Below, piece after piece: positions 45,285 through 57,452 of a DNA stretch of 64,000 nt. The stretch is from NCBI RefSeq assembly GCF_014633365.1, contig NC_068350.1, positions 26,127,680 through 26,191,679 of the forward strand. The letters run 5' to 3'. The stretch comes from Diospyros lotus. Lineage: Eukaryota > Streptophyta > Magnoliopsida > Ericales > Ebenaceae. Numbering within the stretch: position 1 is the first letter of the stretch; every line of letters begins with the position of its first letter. The notes below the pieces were generated by a model. That model saw only the letters and a list, made by a program, of their open reading frames with translations, ran no database searches and had not been told where the DNA came from. Both the position numbers and the translations under genes were made by a program.

Positions 45285-46693
45285 GGTTTGAACCCCAGCT
45301 CAAGATGGTGCTTTTTTTGTTAAGTTTGTCTTACAAGGGTTGTTAGAGCAACAAGACCGGGTCCCATGGCATCGACTTGTGTGGTTTGGGTATGGAGTCC
45401 CTGTGTATTCATTTATTTTATGGTTAACAGTTATGGAATGATTATATACTCTTGACCGTGTTAACCTGTTTCTTCCATTTCCCAATAGATGTTATCTTTA
45501 CAAGGCAAATTTTGAGAGACACAACCATTTATTCTTTGAGTGTTCTTTTTCTAGGCAAGTGGCGTCCTTTTTTTCGCGTTCGAAGAAGTTTGCATAGCCT
45601 TGGTGTTGATGGGAGATGGGGGTCTGATGGGCGGCGGCTCGGTGGAAAGGTAAAAATCCTTGGCATGTTGCTAATCGCTTAGTCTTGCAGGCAATGGTCT
45701 ATTTTTTGTGGTGTGAGAGCAACAATAGGTTCTGGTAAGGTTTCGAGTGATCTGCAGACCAGCTCGCCCAAAGGTACAGTGTGCCATGTGGGCACAGTTC
45801 GTCACCATCCCTTTTCCCCATACTTTACAAAGCTGTGCATTGTGGCATTTCTGGTGGCTCCCTGCTGACCAGCACTCCTGGCTTAGGTAAACAATTCTAC
45901 TTAGTAACTTGGAGTGGGTAGAACCCTTGTATGTCTCCACAGTCAAACGGTGGATGGCCCTAATGCCAGGTATAATTTAACGATTTTGGATTGTTGGGGT
46001 GTGTCAGCAAGTTCCCTAGAGTTGCGAGACTCTAGTGATCGAAGCTGATGCTATCCTTTCGATCCTAGATCTTACTTTGTACATGATGTCGTGTAGAGTG
46101 GCTTGGTTGCCTCTTGATCTTGCCTGCTCAGGTGGTTGTCTACTTAGTAACTTGGAGTGGGCAGAACCCTTGTGCGCCTTTACAGTCAAACGGTACGTCG
46201 GCATATTTAGTAACTTGGAATGGGTAGAACCCTTATGTGTCTCCATAGTGAAACGATAACTCCTAAGTTGCTCCATGTATTGATGGTTCTAGCCCTGAGT
46301 GTGTCTTCCTGTATGTGTCCCGTGGCCACTTGGTGACACTTACATGTACATCCCTCTGATCCTAGTTTTCACTCTGTACACATTGTCAATTTGGTGGCTC
46401 TTCTATGGCTGCCTTCATGTTCGTTGTTTGTTCCTGGTCTTCCCATTGATCAAGAAGACATGCATTGGAACACCTTTGGCCTTGGAGATGACTTCACCTG
46501 GAGTTGTTCATCACTTTCTATTCCATGTACCTCTATTGTTTTTCTTCTATGTTGTTTAGATCTAGTCGTGTGTGGATCTTGAGTGGTTGTTTTCACTTCT
46601 GTGATATTGTATACTAGGGTATGCCCTGGTTTGTGTTCTGTACAAATGTTTTCTTTCTATCTATACATATCTTTTTTACTTTAAAAAAAAAAA
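45285..46693 (+). mobile_element. 5'-truncated LINE with poly(A) tail, inserted in the copia RT
   Basis: The left part (45300-45740) reads through frameshifts as a reverse-transcriptase C-terminal zf-RVT domain: FILWLTVMEW-like, then FERHNHLFFECSFSRQV, then WHVANRLVLQAMVYFLWCER. The rest (45740-46680) is a 3' UTR containing three copies of a 50-bp motif and ends TTTACTTTAAAAAAAAAAA at 46693. The copia reading resumes on the other side. The exact left junction and target duplication are not clear. Confidence 0.78.
45901..46256 (+). repeat. Three copies of a 50-bp motif in the LINE 3' UTR
   Basis: TTAGTAACTTGGAGTGGGTA and the following 30 bp recur at 45901-45950, 46144-46193 and 46207-46256, with 5-8 differences. 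The last two are 63 bp apart. Confidence 0.88.
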
Positions 46694-47974
46694 CCCTACT
46701 TGACAATCATGCCTTTATTGTTGACAACAATCCTATATCATTCTCAATGAGTAGGATATCATTAACATATATAACACCAAAAATACAATCGCATTCCCAC
46801 TAACCTTTTATAAACACAGGGTTCATCAACATTTTGGATGAAACCAAACGATTTGACTTCATCATCAAAACGGATATTCCAACTTCTGGATGCTTACTTA
46901 AGACCATAAATGGATCTCTTAAGTTTGCATAACTTCCCTACTTGATCCTTGGGTGTGGAGCTTTTAGGTTGTTCCATGTAGATGTCTTGATCTATATAAC
47001 CATTCAAGAGAGCTGTCTTCACATTCAACTGCCAAATCTCATAATCATAATGAGTGATAATAGTTAGTAGAATCTTGATGGACTTAAGCATAACGACTGG
47101 AGAGAAGATTTCCTCATAGTCAACACCTTGCCTTTGAGGGGTAACCTTTCGCCTCAAGTCTTGCTTTGTAAGTCTCTACTTTTCCATCTAAACCCATCTC
47201 CTTCTTAAAGACCCATTTACATCCAATAGGTACTATATCTTTTGGTGAATCTAAAAGAGTTCAGACCTGGTTTGTGTACATGAAATCTATTTCGGATTTC
47301 ATAGCCTTTAGCCATTTATTTAAATCGTTATATGATATGGCCTCTCGGTAAGTGGTGGGATTATCTGAATGATCATTGTCCCCTACAGTGATCAACTCTT
47401 GCTCACTTAGGTAACCATATCTCTCGGGTTGTCGAGGTATCCTCTCACTTCTTCTATTAGGAGGTGCAACACTCAGCCCTAGCTCCTCGATAGGTACTTA
47501 GATGTCTCGTGGAATAGCTTCAGGTTTGGCAAACCCTTCGCCAAGTTCTATTTTCCTTTCCTTGCCACCTTCTTGAATAAACTATTTTTCAAGAAAAATG
47601 GTGTTCCTACTAACAACTATTTGTTGCAGTTCAAGAATATAGAACTCATATCCTAAGGTATCCTTAGGATAACCTATGAAACTACCTTTCAAAGACCATG
47701 TCTCAAGTTTTTCTAATTTAAGTTTTTTCATAGAAGTCGTACATCCTCAAATCTTGACATGTTTAAAACTTGGTTTCCTACTAAACCACATCTCATATGG
47801 TGTCATAGAAACTGATTTAAAGGGAACTCTATTTAATATATAAATAGTTATTAGAAGAGCACGCCCTAGGAATAATGGTAAGTCTGTATAACTCAACATG
47901 CTTCGGACCATATCTAATAAAATTTAATTTCTCTTCTTTAAAACTCCATTCAGTTGAGGTGTTCCTGGTGGTGT

Positions 47975-49803
47975 CTGAAAGTAAAGGAAGATCGCTACAG
48001 GGAAAACAATGTAGTTAAAAAATTTTGAACCTTATCCCGATCCTGACGACTAGATCAATGTTGAAATCAAATCATTCACATAAAATTAAATCTAACCTTT
48101 AGATTTCTAAGTCATTTGTAGATCCAAGCCATCCAATCATTTGGCCTCTAACTCATGATACACGACACGCGTCCGTTGGTGAGAAGAGCGAAATGGGAGT
48201 GTTAGCTTTCTCTCCTTTTCGAGACTTGTGTATGGATGAAAAGAACCTCCTTGTTTTGAATCGATGCGAAAGGAAAAGAGAGAGAGTGAATGGCAATTTT
48301 TTCAACTATTGAAAAATCAAAAAACCATTCGTTAATTTGGGGAACCCCTAAAAGGGGTATTTATAGAGGAGCATGACTTCCTAGGCTTTCTAAAACCCTA
48401 GTGGATATGGACCAGCCCATTTATCATAGTTCAACTAGTAATTAATTAAGTGGCAAATCCAATTATAAGTTTAAATAAAATATTTGTTCCAAATCTAATT
48501 TAGTCCAAATATAATATTTAATTTAATATTTGGCCAAAATACTTTATTTATCTCAAATATTAAATTAAGCCCAAATATATTTTATTTCCTATTTGCTACT
48601 CCAATAAATAAAAAATTATTAAATTAGAAACTCCTTCATAATTTAATCAATTTCCAATTTAGGAAACTCTTTTCTTTATGACGACTTTGGTCATATCAAC
48701 GTCATTAAATTTATTTGTTCTTTTTCCGTGAGAACCTACGATGGCACAACTCCTTGCCGAAGTGTCCCACTAACCATACGTCTGCTCTCTTGATTTAAAT
48801 CAGTGACCGTACCTATTGCATATGACTTATTAGGATTCTGAATATGTTGACAATGTGTTGGTACGAACACATAAGATAAGATTGGCCTCTAGTAAGGTAT
48901 CATGCCTACCTAATTGTTTAGAAAGATTCATAATCTGTAAACAACCTTTCACAAGCATGGTTGCCATGTAATTCAATCCTCTCGTCAATGTATCTTATGT
49001 GATCTCGAGTCTGGCGATTTGTTGCTTGATTACGATCACATGAGTTCCCTTTGGTCATTCAGATATCCTCACTCAAAAGAAAGTGAATCAATAACTACTT
49101 ATTGATCTTTTTCACCATGACCATGGATTTAAAGTGAATATCAACCAATGCGCCTTAGATACATCATCCTCTATCAAGGGATATATCAGTCTCATCTTGG
49201 TTATGCACCCATCTCCATAAGCCTCACGATATGCCCAACGATCGCCCATGTGCAGCCTTTGTCTAGGCCATCGAAATGATATCAAAGCATATCGGTATTC
49301 TTATGAGATGATTGTGACAACCTTAGGTCCAAGGATTAGTTACACCCATCTCGTATGAGAATTCCATCAACATATAACCAAAATGGATTCTCATGGTGAG
49401 TCATGTCCAGTGACACGTTCTCCAACATTGGTCACCTATGTACTTGTTGAGGCATCCCCATACCTATGGGTGTGAAACCCCTATCGTTATCACATAGCAA
49501 AAACATAGCACATACAAGTCTTATTGTAATTGTCAATGTAAATTCTTGACATTGCTATGACTTGGGACATTTAATAATATCTAGAAATTGTGATGCATCA
49601 TCTCACATCTTTATAGATTAATCACAATATATATCATATGAATTTCTATCTAGTTTCATCTAGTCATTACAACAATAACAAGAAACTAATAAAACGACTT
49701 TTTGTGAAATTAAAAAACTTTTTATTCAATAATAAATATGATTACAAATGTCAGTGTACAATTTGCGCATAATCTAATTGGGTCAAAAGCACCTATACTA
49801 ACA
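47975..49803 (-). repeat. Solo LTR, copia-type, in the integrase gene of the large copia (1829 bp)
   Basis: On the minus strand it runs from TGTTAGTATAGGTGC to CTTTACTTTCA. The flanking 5-mers GTGTC (47970-47974) and GTGTT (49804-49808) agree at 4 of 5. The interrupted integrase motif SQQ|TPPGTPQ continues across it. CTCCTCTATAAATACC on the minus strand near 48365 is a TATA candidate. Ends and layout resemble the LTR at 40457-41965, so it may belong to a related family. No coding sequence inside. Confidence 0.75.
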
Positions 49804-49988
49804 GTGTTTGTTGTGATATAATACCTGAGACCCTAAGAAAATCTCTAAACTTGTTGCTTAGATACTCGCCTCTACAATCTAATCGTAAGGCCTTTATCTT
49901 TTTACCGGTTTGATTTTTTACTTTAGCCTTAAATTCTTTGAACAATTCAAAAGTTTCAGACTTATGCTTCATTAGATAAACATATCCA

Positions 49989-52900
49989 TGATGTGTCACA
50001 CCTGTGTTTAGTTTTGATGATGAAAAATAACATTTGATTTTGATCTCCTAAGTCATGAGTCAAGTTTATGGTTTTCAACAAAAAATTAATTTCAATATCA
50101 AGTATTATTTTGTTAAAATGAAAACCAAATTAATTACATTTTTATACATATGGAGATTTGCAAAAACAAGTATTAAGATTTAAAAGAATTTTCTAAATGA
50201 TTTGTACAAATTGATTTTGAATCATTGGATAAATGAAGTAAAATATTTTCAAAGGCAAAAGACTATGCATGTTCTTTATAGATTGATGTTTTTGTCTTTG
50301 ATATGATTTTAATGATGAAATTCAATTGTATTTTATGATATAATTATTTTATTAATTTTTATTATCTTGGTGCTCTAAATTTCTTTTATGTGATTTATTA
50401 AGCACCAAAATAAAAATTAATTCAATCTTACAATTAAATGTTAAAAATCTTGTTATAGATTTTTTGATGACTTTTGAAATATTGTGTTTTTATTTAAAAT
50501 TGTTAAATAAAAATTAAATCCAATGTCAAAATATATTGTGATAAATTTCTTAATGTCATTTGAAATATTATGTTCTTATTTTATTAAAATAATAATAATA
50601 ATACTTCTTAAGTGAAAATTAATTTTATAATGTGATAAATTTATATTTGAAATATTATGATTTTTATTTTGATTAAAAAAAGCTCCAAAATTTTTTTTTT
50701 TCAAAGAGTTTTAAAAATAAAACCAGTGTTGTTGCTCCCTTGACTTAAACCTTTGATCTAACCAAAGCCTCAGTGTGATGTTCCATTCCCACTTACGGGT
50801 GCCACTCGTGAACAATCAACCGAATTGCTCACATGCCCGGCCTTCCATGAGGGATATACTATGTTTCAATATGAAACGCCTTAGATGGGAACTAGGATTC
50901 GTCATTCCCTTCCCTCACCCCCAGGATTCACTAGCAGATTTGAGCTTTAACCTTACTACACTTGGCTATTTAATTTCCATTAAGATTGCCTCAATCGCCA
51001 TTTTTATTTATTTTAATTCTTCTTATTTCCAAGAAGTCCACTGGGCTCCATAAAAAATACCATTTTAAACAACCCATTGATTATCCCAAAATTCGAGAAA
51101 AAACTCAAAATTTCCATTTTTCAAAAATTTGGCATTTATCTTAATAAATGCCCGAAAATCCCTTTATTTTGAAAATTCCTTCGGACCCAAAATCAATTAA
51201 AAAATGCCCTAAAAATCTCAAATTTCCAAAATTTAAAAAAAATTTGGCCGGCGGGGCCTCGCGGTGCGCCAGCCATAAGGGCCACGTGCGCCTGCCACGC
51301 GCCCGCGCGGGGCCTCACACCTGCGCGGCCACGCGGCCCGGCACACCCTTGCGTGCCCAGCTCGGCATGCCCCTGCGCGCTTGCTATGCCACCTGCTACC
51401 AGTTGTGGCCCTCTGCGGGCCATACGTGGGCCCCGACTGCTGCCACCGTCCAATCTTACCCCCCATTTTTTTTTCTTTTCTTTTGGCCCTTCAACCCAAA
51501 TTTTTCAAAAATTAAATAACCACTTTTCATATTCCAAAAAGCCTCATTTCACAAAAAAACCATAACACCAAATAAATCTCAAACATACTTCCAAAGTTCC
51601 CTTTCATTTCACAATAAGGTTTTCACAACTCTCTTGATGCTTACATAACAACCATCCAAATAAAAATACAACACACGAATCAATACAACAATAATAGGTT
51701 TCCCATAAGCCATACAATGTCTTTGGATCTTCATTCCCATGCATTCACATGCCATTCCACTTTGCCTTGATTTTTCCGATGCCTTTACAACCTATATGCG
51801 AGGGTAAAAACCTCATGAGCTATTAAGCTTAACAAGGGTGCAATGACAATAAGTATGAACAAAAACATATCATGTGATGCCAAATGCATGCAATGCAATA
51901 AAGTTAGGGTTTCCATATCCTCACAACCACCCTGGTTTGAGCCTTTAAACTACCCTACCCCACATAACTTCATAGCCATAGGTCCTTGAACACAAGAAAA
52001 ACATGCAAATGCACACATTTAAAGGTTTAAGCACATATTTACAACTTGTAAGCCACCATCCCATGGGGCTATTCCTTACCTTAGCACCAATTTGAAGTCT
52101 TCCACAAGCTTTAACTTCAAGGCCTTCCTTGCTTTCAATCTTTGCTTTGTTCTTCCTCTTCTTCTCTTTCTCAACTAAACACTTGGCCAAAAAGCTTAGC
52201 CCTTTTCTCTACCTCCTTTTTTATAGCCAAAATAATCCCCATTATTCACTTATTTTATTTCCATGGCAAGAATAAATCTTAGCCCTAGGATTTTACTTAA
52301 GTTGGAAGAATGCATCCCAACCCTCCAATTAAGCACAATCCATGTGCCCTTACAAGACACAATCCCATCCATTCATTTTGGAAGAATTAATCTCCACCCT
52401 TAAGAGAAAACACACTCTTAATAAGTTGGCAATCCATGCCATCCTCCAATATCCAGTTCTAGCTATTGGATCAATTCTTCTTCCAAGACTCAAGCACAAC
52501 CATTGGATCACTTGGGAGTTTTTATTTTATTTCCAATTAATTTAATTGGACTATTTTCAACCCATCACCACGAGAGACATAAATCCTTTCTTATCCATTT
52601 AAGTAAATCCCACATTTTCAAAGCATTAATGAGAGACTATTTTTATTTTCATTTTGGATTTTCCTTTAATGCACACAATTATTGCTCCCCATTAATGCAA
52701 GAATGACCACTTTTCATTTCTTTCTTCATTAATTAACTCTCTCATTTCTCTTGGCCAAGAGCTTACCAAGTGTCAATCCTTGACACCAAATTTGGCTTCC
52801 AAGCCTCTATCTTGGCCATTCATGTGACTCCACCACATTTAATCTTCAATTTAGGGAAAAATAAATTACTTCTCACATAGTAACACACTATAATTAATTT

Positions 52901-53876
52901 CCTTCCTTAATAATTAAATTCCCTCATGGAATTATGCTCTAAATTACCAAAACACCCTTTGTGAATTATTAATCCCACTTATCACCACATAAATACAAAA
53001 ATAAGAATTTAATTCACTTACTTATTGAATTCCACCTAGAAATTATTTTTATTTTACCAAAATACCCCTCTCATAGGGCACAATTATTCTCAAGGATCCA
53101 TCACCTTCTTAAGGGTATTTTTGGAAGTTTCTCACTTCATTTCTCATTCTCTTAACACCAGTATTACTGGGTGTTACACTAAGCCTCAAGTCTAGAAGCT
53201 CCTTTGTTCATATATGCGTGCAAACTAATATACATAGTAATCTATTGATTGATTGTTCTCCAACTATTAATCAATTTTCTCCTTTCTGTCGCCATACGTG
53301 ATTCTTGCCTTGCACTTGTTGGCCGGCCAAAACCATTTGTCGACCAGCAGAATGTAATTTTGCATCTGTCGACCATTTTCACTCAACTGTCAACCGGATT
53401 TAAAATTTTTATTCATCTATCGACTGATGTCTTGCATCTGTTGACCGTTTGTGTTGCAGAAACACCCAACGACTAGTTTGTCCACTTCTCTCAAGTACCT
53501 CTTTCCACTTCCAACGGCAAGATTCATGAATGGGTTCTCAAGACACTATAAATAAAAGTCAAATGGATGATTCAAATAAACCAAGAGAAATCTTATCTGG
53601 AGTGATATGAGGTTTTTAGTGAATTGGTTGAAAAATCTTTAGTGAGGAGTTAAGGTAGTGGATTAGACGTGGTTTAAACCGAACCACTATATATTGTTGT
53701 GTTCCTTCTTTGCTTGTGCTTTTTACTTCATTTATTGTTCCAAACATTTTAATAATTCTCATTTGCACTAAAATCTTATTTTTCATCAAAAAGATTTTCA
53801 AAGTTCAATCAATCTTTTAAACAAGCCAATTCACCCCCCTCTTGGGTGTTGGTGCCATTGCTATACAATCCTAACA
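49989..53876 (+). repeat. SIRE/Maximus-like solo LTR with ATCCA target duplication, itself interrupted
   Basis: ATCCA lies at 49984-49988 and 53877-53881. The interrupted integrase (SRYG|YVYLMKHK) resumes across it. It starts TGATGTGTCACACC with TTTTGATGATGAAAAATA shortly after, and ends CAATTCACCCCCCTC...ATCCTAACA, which matches the 3' end of SIRE/Maximus LTRs. Removing the nested gypsy LTR (50774-53178) leaves about 1.48 kb. No primer site follows the end, as expected for a solo LTR. Confidence 0.82.
50774..53178 (-). repeat. Gypsy (Tekay-type) LTR nested in the SIRE-like LTR (2405 bp)
   Basis: On the minus strand it starts TGTAACACCCAGTAATAC and ends GGAACATCACA. TATA box at 52225-52218 (minus), AAG|GTAAGG at 52079/52078, hairpin (AGCT..AGCT type) at 51815-51830 and AG at 51793/51792. 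Flanking 5-mers CTCAG and CTAAG agree at 4 of 5. A GC-rich block (51240-51450) gives long open frames on both strands that I regard as compositional. No gag or pol inside. Confidence 0.72.
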
Positions 53877-54950
53877 ATCCATATCTAGATGTATCACCTA
53901 TAAAGATATTGAAGTATTAATAACCTCTTGGGCTATTACATTAATAGGCTCACATACATCCGAATGTATAAGCCCAAACAATTCTATCGCCTTAATCCCT
54001 TGCCTAGCAAAGGGCAATTTGGTCATCTTACCAAGGATACAAGATTCCCAAGTTGGATATGGTTCAAAACCTAATAGGCCTAAAATCCCATTTTTCTCCA
54101 ATTTAGTGATTCTATCATCCCCTATATGACCTAATCGATAGTGCCATGGAATGTTTAGGATTTGGGTTATCCCTTGGTCTCTTATTGTTAATGACACACA
54201 ATTGCTTGTTATTAGTTACATATAGGCCAATGCCCGTCTTTGCCATAGTGGAAACACTTTCCTTTGTTAACCAAAGCTTTGCCCTTCTTTTCACTTATCC
54301 CTTTGGATGCCCTTGGTGTTTGTATGATCTTTTTCTTTCCTTTCTTTTCATAGTCTTACTAGAAGAGGCAATGGCCATCACAACACATGCTTTCAAATTA
54401 CTTTGCGTCTTATTGAGCATGTACAACAGCTCAGGCAGAGTGCACTCCATCTTATTTATATAGGAGTTTGAAATAAAACCTCCAAATGAATCTAAAAAAT
54501 AGAAAATTAAATCAATTTGTAGGTTATCGTTAAGCTTAACCTCCAAATCTTTTAGCTTTTCAGTTAGGGAGATCATTTTGAGAACATATTGTCTAACAGA
54601 TCCTCCCAGTGACATCTTTTACCTTGAAGAGTGTCTTAGATATCTTATATCTAGCAGTACGACTCTGTTCACCATACAACTATTGCAGGCAAGTGATCAT
54701 AGAGTATACGTCTAACATCTTCCATGTTGACGCTACAACTCATACTCATTGAAGCAAGCATATAACTCCTAGTGATGAGATAATCATCTCGCCACTTTTA
54801 ATAGTATCTTAGTCTCCTTGAGCAATTAGTTGAGTCGTGGCCACAAGTACAAGCACATCCAATACATAAGTAATCCTTCTAAAATGAAAACAATTTTCAA
54901 ATTACGGAGCCAATCATTTAAATTTGGTCTAATTTATGCGATTATTATTA

Positions 54951-55299
54951 AGTATTTGATAAGTGGGTTAATTGAAACCATTGATGCATTTGCAGAGAAT
55001 AAATAGATTGTTAGACATCTTATTTATCTTATTTTAGTCTTTAAATCAAATAGTGCCTCCCACTAAGTTTTTCAAATTCCTTACTCTCAATGAAGGAAAA
55101 AGCGAATTCACATTGGTATGAATTCTATCCGGCCTTAAGGAGTTTTGTTATCTTTTCGGCCACTATGTGTGCTGTCTTTTTTCTCCTAGCTTCCTCTTCC
55201 TCTAGGCGACCTGTCTTACACTTGAATCCAATGCCAACCTGTGATAGATTAAGGATGGATCGATTTTGAGATATCAGCAAGTGTCTAGGAAAAAAGGTC
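54951..55299. other. Worn junction between the copia 5' end and the Tat-like fragment
   Basis: Upstream gag or leader of the large copia appears to fade near 55100, with no LTR or primer site. Sequence recognisable as Tat-like begins near 55300. The junction is probably a deletion. Confidence 0.4.
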
Positions 55300-55308
55300 A
55301 GTATTTTG

Positions 55309-57400
55309 TTAAAGCAAACTGAATAGTCTTTCTCTCAGCTCGTCCGACAAGCTAGAGCTGATGTGGGTGACCTGCTCAGGGAGGGGACCCAGAATTACAG
55401 GATAAATTTCCTCTGTGGGCTGGGGGCGGCTATAAGAGAGCTCACCTTGTGGGTCCAACTCGGTTATGTACACACTGTGGTGTGAAGCCTGGTTGCTAGT
55501 GCTTGTAACTTGACTACTATTTCCATTAGCTTGGTTTCCCTCGTCGTCTTTGGTAGGTCTGGGGCTACGAGCCCTAAGGCTATCGTTAGCACTACTGGGC
55601 TTCCTTTTGGTCGGCATGAATAACCCTAACCTCCGTAGGTGATATTGGGAACTTCATGGCTAGGTGGGGAGTTAACACAATTGCACCCAAAGTGTTGAGG
55701 GATGGGCGGTCAAGGAGTGCATTGTATGGCGTTTGACAATCAACAACCAGGTATCGAACACTGATAGTTTTGATGAGCGAGGTCATTCCAAACATAGTCA
55801 GTAGATCGATGTACCCCTTGACGCATACCTTCTCTTTGAAGAAACCAACTAAGTTCCCATGGAACGGCTTCAACCCTTCTTTTGGGATTCCCTTCCTTCT
55901 TAAAGTCAATAAATACAGCAAGTCGACCGAGCTCCCTTGGTCGACGGGGACCTTCTTTGCTAAGAAATTGGTGGTGACAACCTAGATTACCATGGGGTCG
56001 TCAAGGTTCTGGTCAATCCCCTCGAAGTCCTTGTGGGTGAAAGAGATCACCGGGTGCTGTTCAATCCTTTTTGGATTTCCCTCGGTGTTACTTACCAAGA
56101 TTACTGCTTGAAGGTGTTACTTCCTTGCTGAGCTCAAGTCTCCCCCGCTTGCGAACTCTCTAAAGATGGTGTTGATGACCCTAGCTATTTGACTTCTTTG
56201 ACCTGGCGTTCGATTTGGTCCTTCAAGGCGGCACATTTTTCAATTGTGTGCCCAAACATGCAGTGGTAATCACACCACTTGCTAGTATCATGTTGCCACG
56301 GGAGGTCATTGCTCGTTGGTGTCTCGGAGGGGGATAACCCTCGAGTTGTAGACCTCCTGAAAAATTTGATCTCACCTTGTTATGAAGGGAGTATATTATC
56401 GTAACGCAACCGAGGTGGCTCAGGGATCCGAGCTAGTTCCCTTTGTCCTCTATTGCGGTATTTGTTTTCCTACCTTCGACTGGAGTCTTTCTTAGGATTC
56501 CGCTGGTGTCTGGTGGAAGGCCTCGGTTGGTGGACTGGCTGTGGCCGAGCTTGTGGTTGGGCGTCATTGTGCCCGGTCGTAGTTGATGCCTCTTCCATGT
56601 TTATATAACTTGCAACCAGTATCCTGAGATCATGTAGGCAGACGGGGGGGCTTCTGGGCTAGCGAATTGGCAAGGAGCTTGGTTTCAGCCTGGCCATAAT
56701 AGCAAAATTGCCGGATTGAGATCTCTGATTTAAATGACCTCCTAATTAAATATGTTCAGGAATGCCTAGAGTGGCTCGTGCTCTCCTTGCTTCAAGTTAA
56801 TAAGGCTGGCCGACGTCTTATGATGAGCTTGGCTAGTAGAAAAAAGAGTGAGGAAGCGGGTGGCCAGCTCAGAAAAGTCATGGTTGGAGTTTGGCTCTAG
56901 GGAGGAGAACTACAACATGGTTGACTTCTTCAATGTGCTGGGAAATGATCGACACATGATTGGGTCTGTACCTCCGTTTAGGAACATCGCAACATTGAAC
57001 ATGGTGAGGTGCTCTTGTAGGTCGGTGGTGCCATCATATGGCTCCAAGGTACCGGGGAGGCGGAAGTCATATGGAAAAGGTACAACCACGATAAACTTTG
57101 AGAAGTGGTGGCTTGAAAAATGTAGGGGCGTAGAAGGTGGGGGAATAGGGGTATGGGTAGCTTGGTTGTGTTGGTGGCTACTACCCTCTGCGTCGTTGTC
57201 AACCCGTTCGCTGTGTTGGTCACATTGCTCATTTTGGGTTAACTCAACAACTTGGTTTCGAAACTGTTAAATGGTTTGGAGGAGGACCTCCATGGTTGTT
57301 GGATTTTTTGGAAGACGGGTAGTGTTTGGGTCTTTTGGGTTAGGGAAGCTTCTGGTTCTAACCATAGGAAGGTAATTGAGATTGGTATGAGATGTTTTGA
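55309..57400 (-). pseudogene. Tat-type gag and protease, broken
   Basis: Near 56230-56290 the gag tail reads WCDYHCMFGHTIEKCAALKD, the zinc-knuckle-like motif of Tat gags. The protease frame (55592-55960) has VDQGSSVDLLYLLTL, where the usual Asp-Thr/Asn-Gly is Asp-Gln-Gly, followed by VRYLVVDCQTPYNALLDRPS and LNTLGAIVLTPHLAMKFP, the hallmark of Tat proteases. A serine/proline-rich linker follows (55309-55617). Frame changes and stops break gag. Confidence 0.75.
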
Positions 57401-57433
57401 TAGGACTTATGGGGGTAGGTAAGTTTTATCAGG

Positions 57434-57452
57434 CCCCACAGTGGGCACCAAA
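57434..57452 (-). other. Primer-binding region of the minus-strand Tat-like element
   Basis: The complement reads TTTGGTGCCCACTGTGGGG, directly after an LTR end ...GGAACA. This G/C-rich junction is typical of Tat elements and fixes orientation and LTR boundary. Confidence 0.7.

Larger units (their letters stand above)
41980..54950 (-). pseudogene. Copia gag-pol polyprotein, dispersed among inserted elements
   Basis: Gag: GGSVRQYVLKMISLTEKL and LNDNLQIDLIFYFLDSFGGF (54295-54615). The zinc knuckle near 54230-54270 reads CFHYGKDGHW, with Tyr replacing the second Cys. The protease region is missing between the knuckle and GAG-pre-integrase WHYRLGHIGDDRITKLEKNG (53898-54150). Integrase is cut by two LTRs: GYVYLMKHKSETFELFKEFK (49793-49985) and TPPGTPQLNGV (near 47955). 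Reverse transcriptase: VDYEEIFSPVVMLKSI and ALLNGYIDQDIYMEQP (46894-47157), then YVNDILLIEND near 46750 (Asn in place of the first catalytic Asp), then GEATYILGIQIYRDRTK across the solo LTR. RNase H: RIPYASAIGSLIYVMLCTRP (42249-42743). Confidence 0.82.
40457..55100 (-). mobile_element. Ty1/copia retrotransposon with long LTR, host of several nested insertions
   Basis: The 3' LTR is 40457-41965 (1509 bp). Coding segments on the minus strand can be traced through the insertions: RNase H/RT 41980-42795, RT 45227-45285 and 46694-47300, integrase 47600-47974 and 49804-49988, integrase/GAG-pre-integrase 53877-54200, gag 54200-54950. The inserts are a gypsy solo LTR, a LINE, a copia-type LTR and a SIRE-like solo LTR with a gypsy LTR inside it. 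No 5' LTR or primer site was found near 55 kb, so the 5' end is missing. Sequence style (YQSNPG..HW, LGHIGDDRI) fits the Tork/TAR-like copias. Confidence 0.82.

Noticed and set aside
51148..51565. Overlapping long open frames on both strands in a GC-rich block
   Set aside because: Frames exist on both strands because stop codons are scarce in GC-rich sequence. The block lies inside a gypsy LTR and shows no protein motif.
50762..53190. Alternative reading of the 50774-53178 LTR as a DNA transposon with a 7-bp AAGCCTC duplication
   Set aside because: AAGCCTC does flank AGTGT...ACACT, but the ends TGTAACACCC/CATCACA, the TATA box, donor-like site and hairpin match the other gypsy LTRs, and CTCAG/CTAAG fits a 5-bp duplication.
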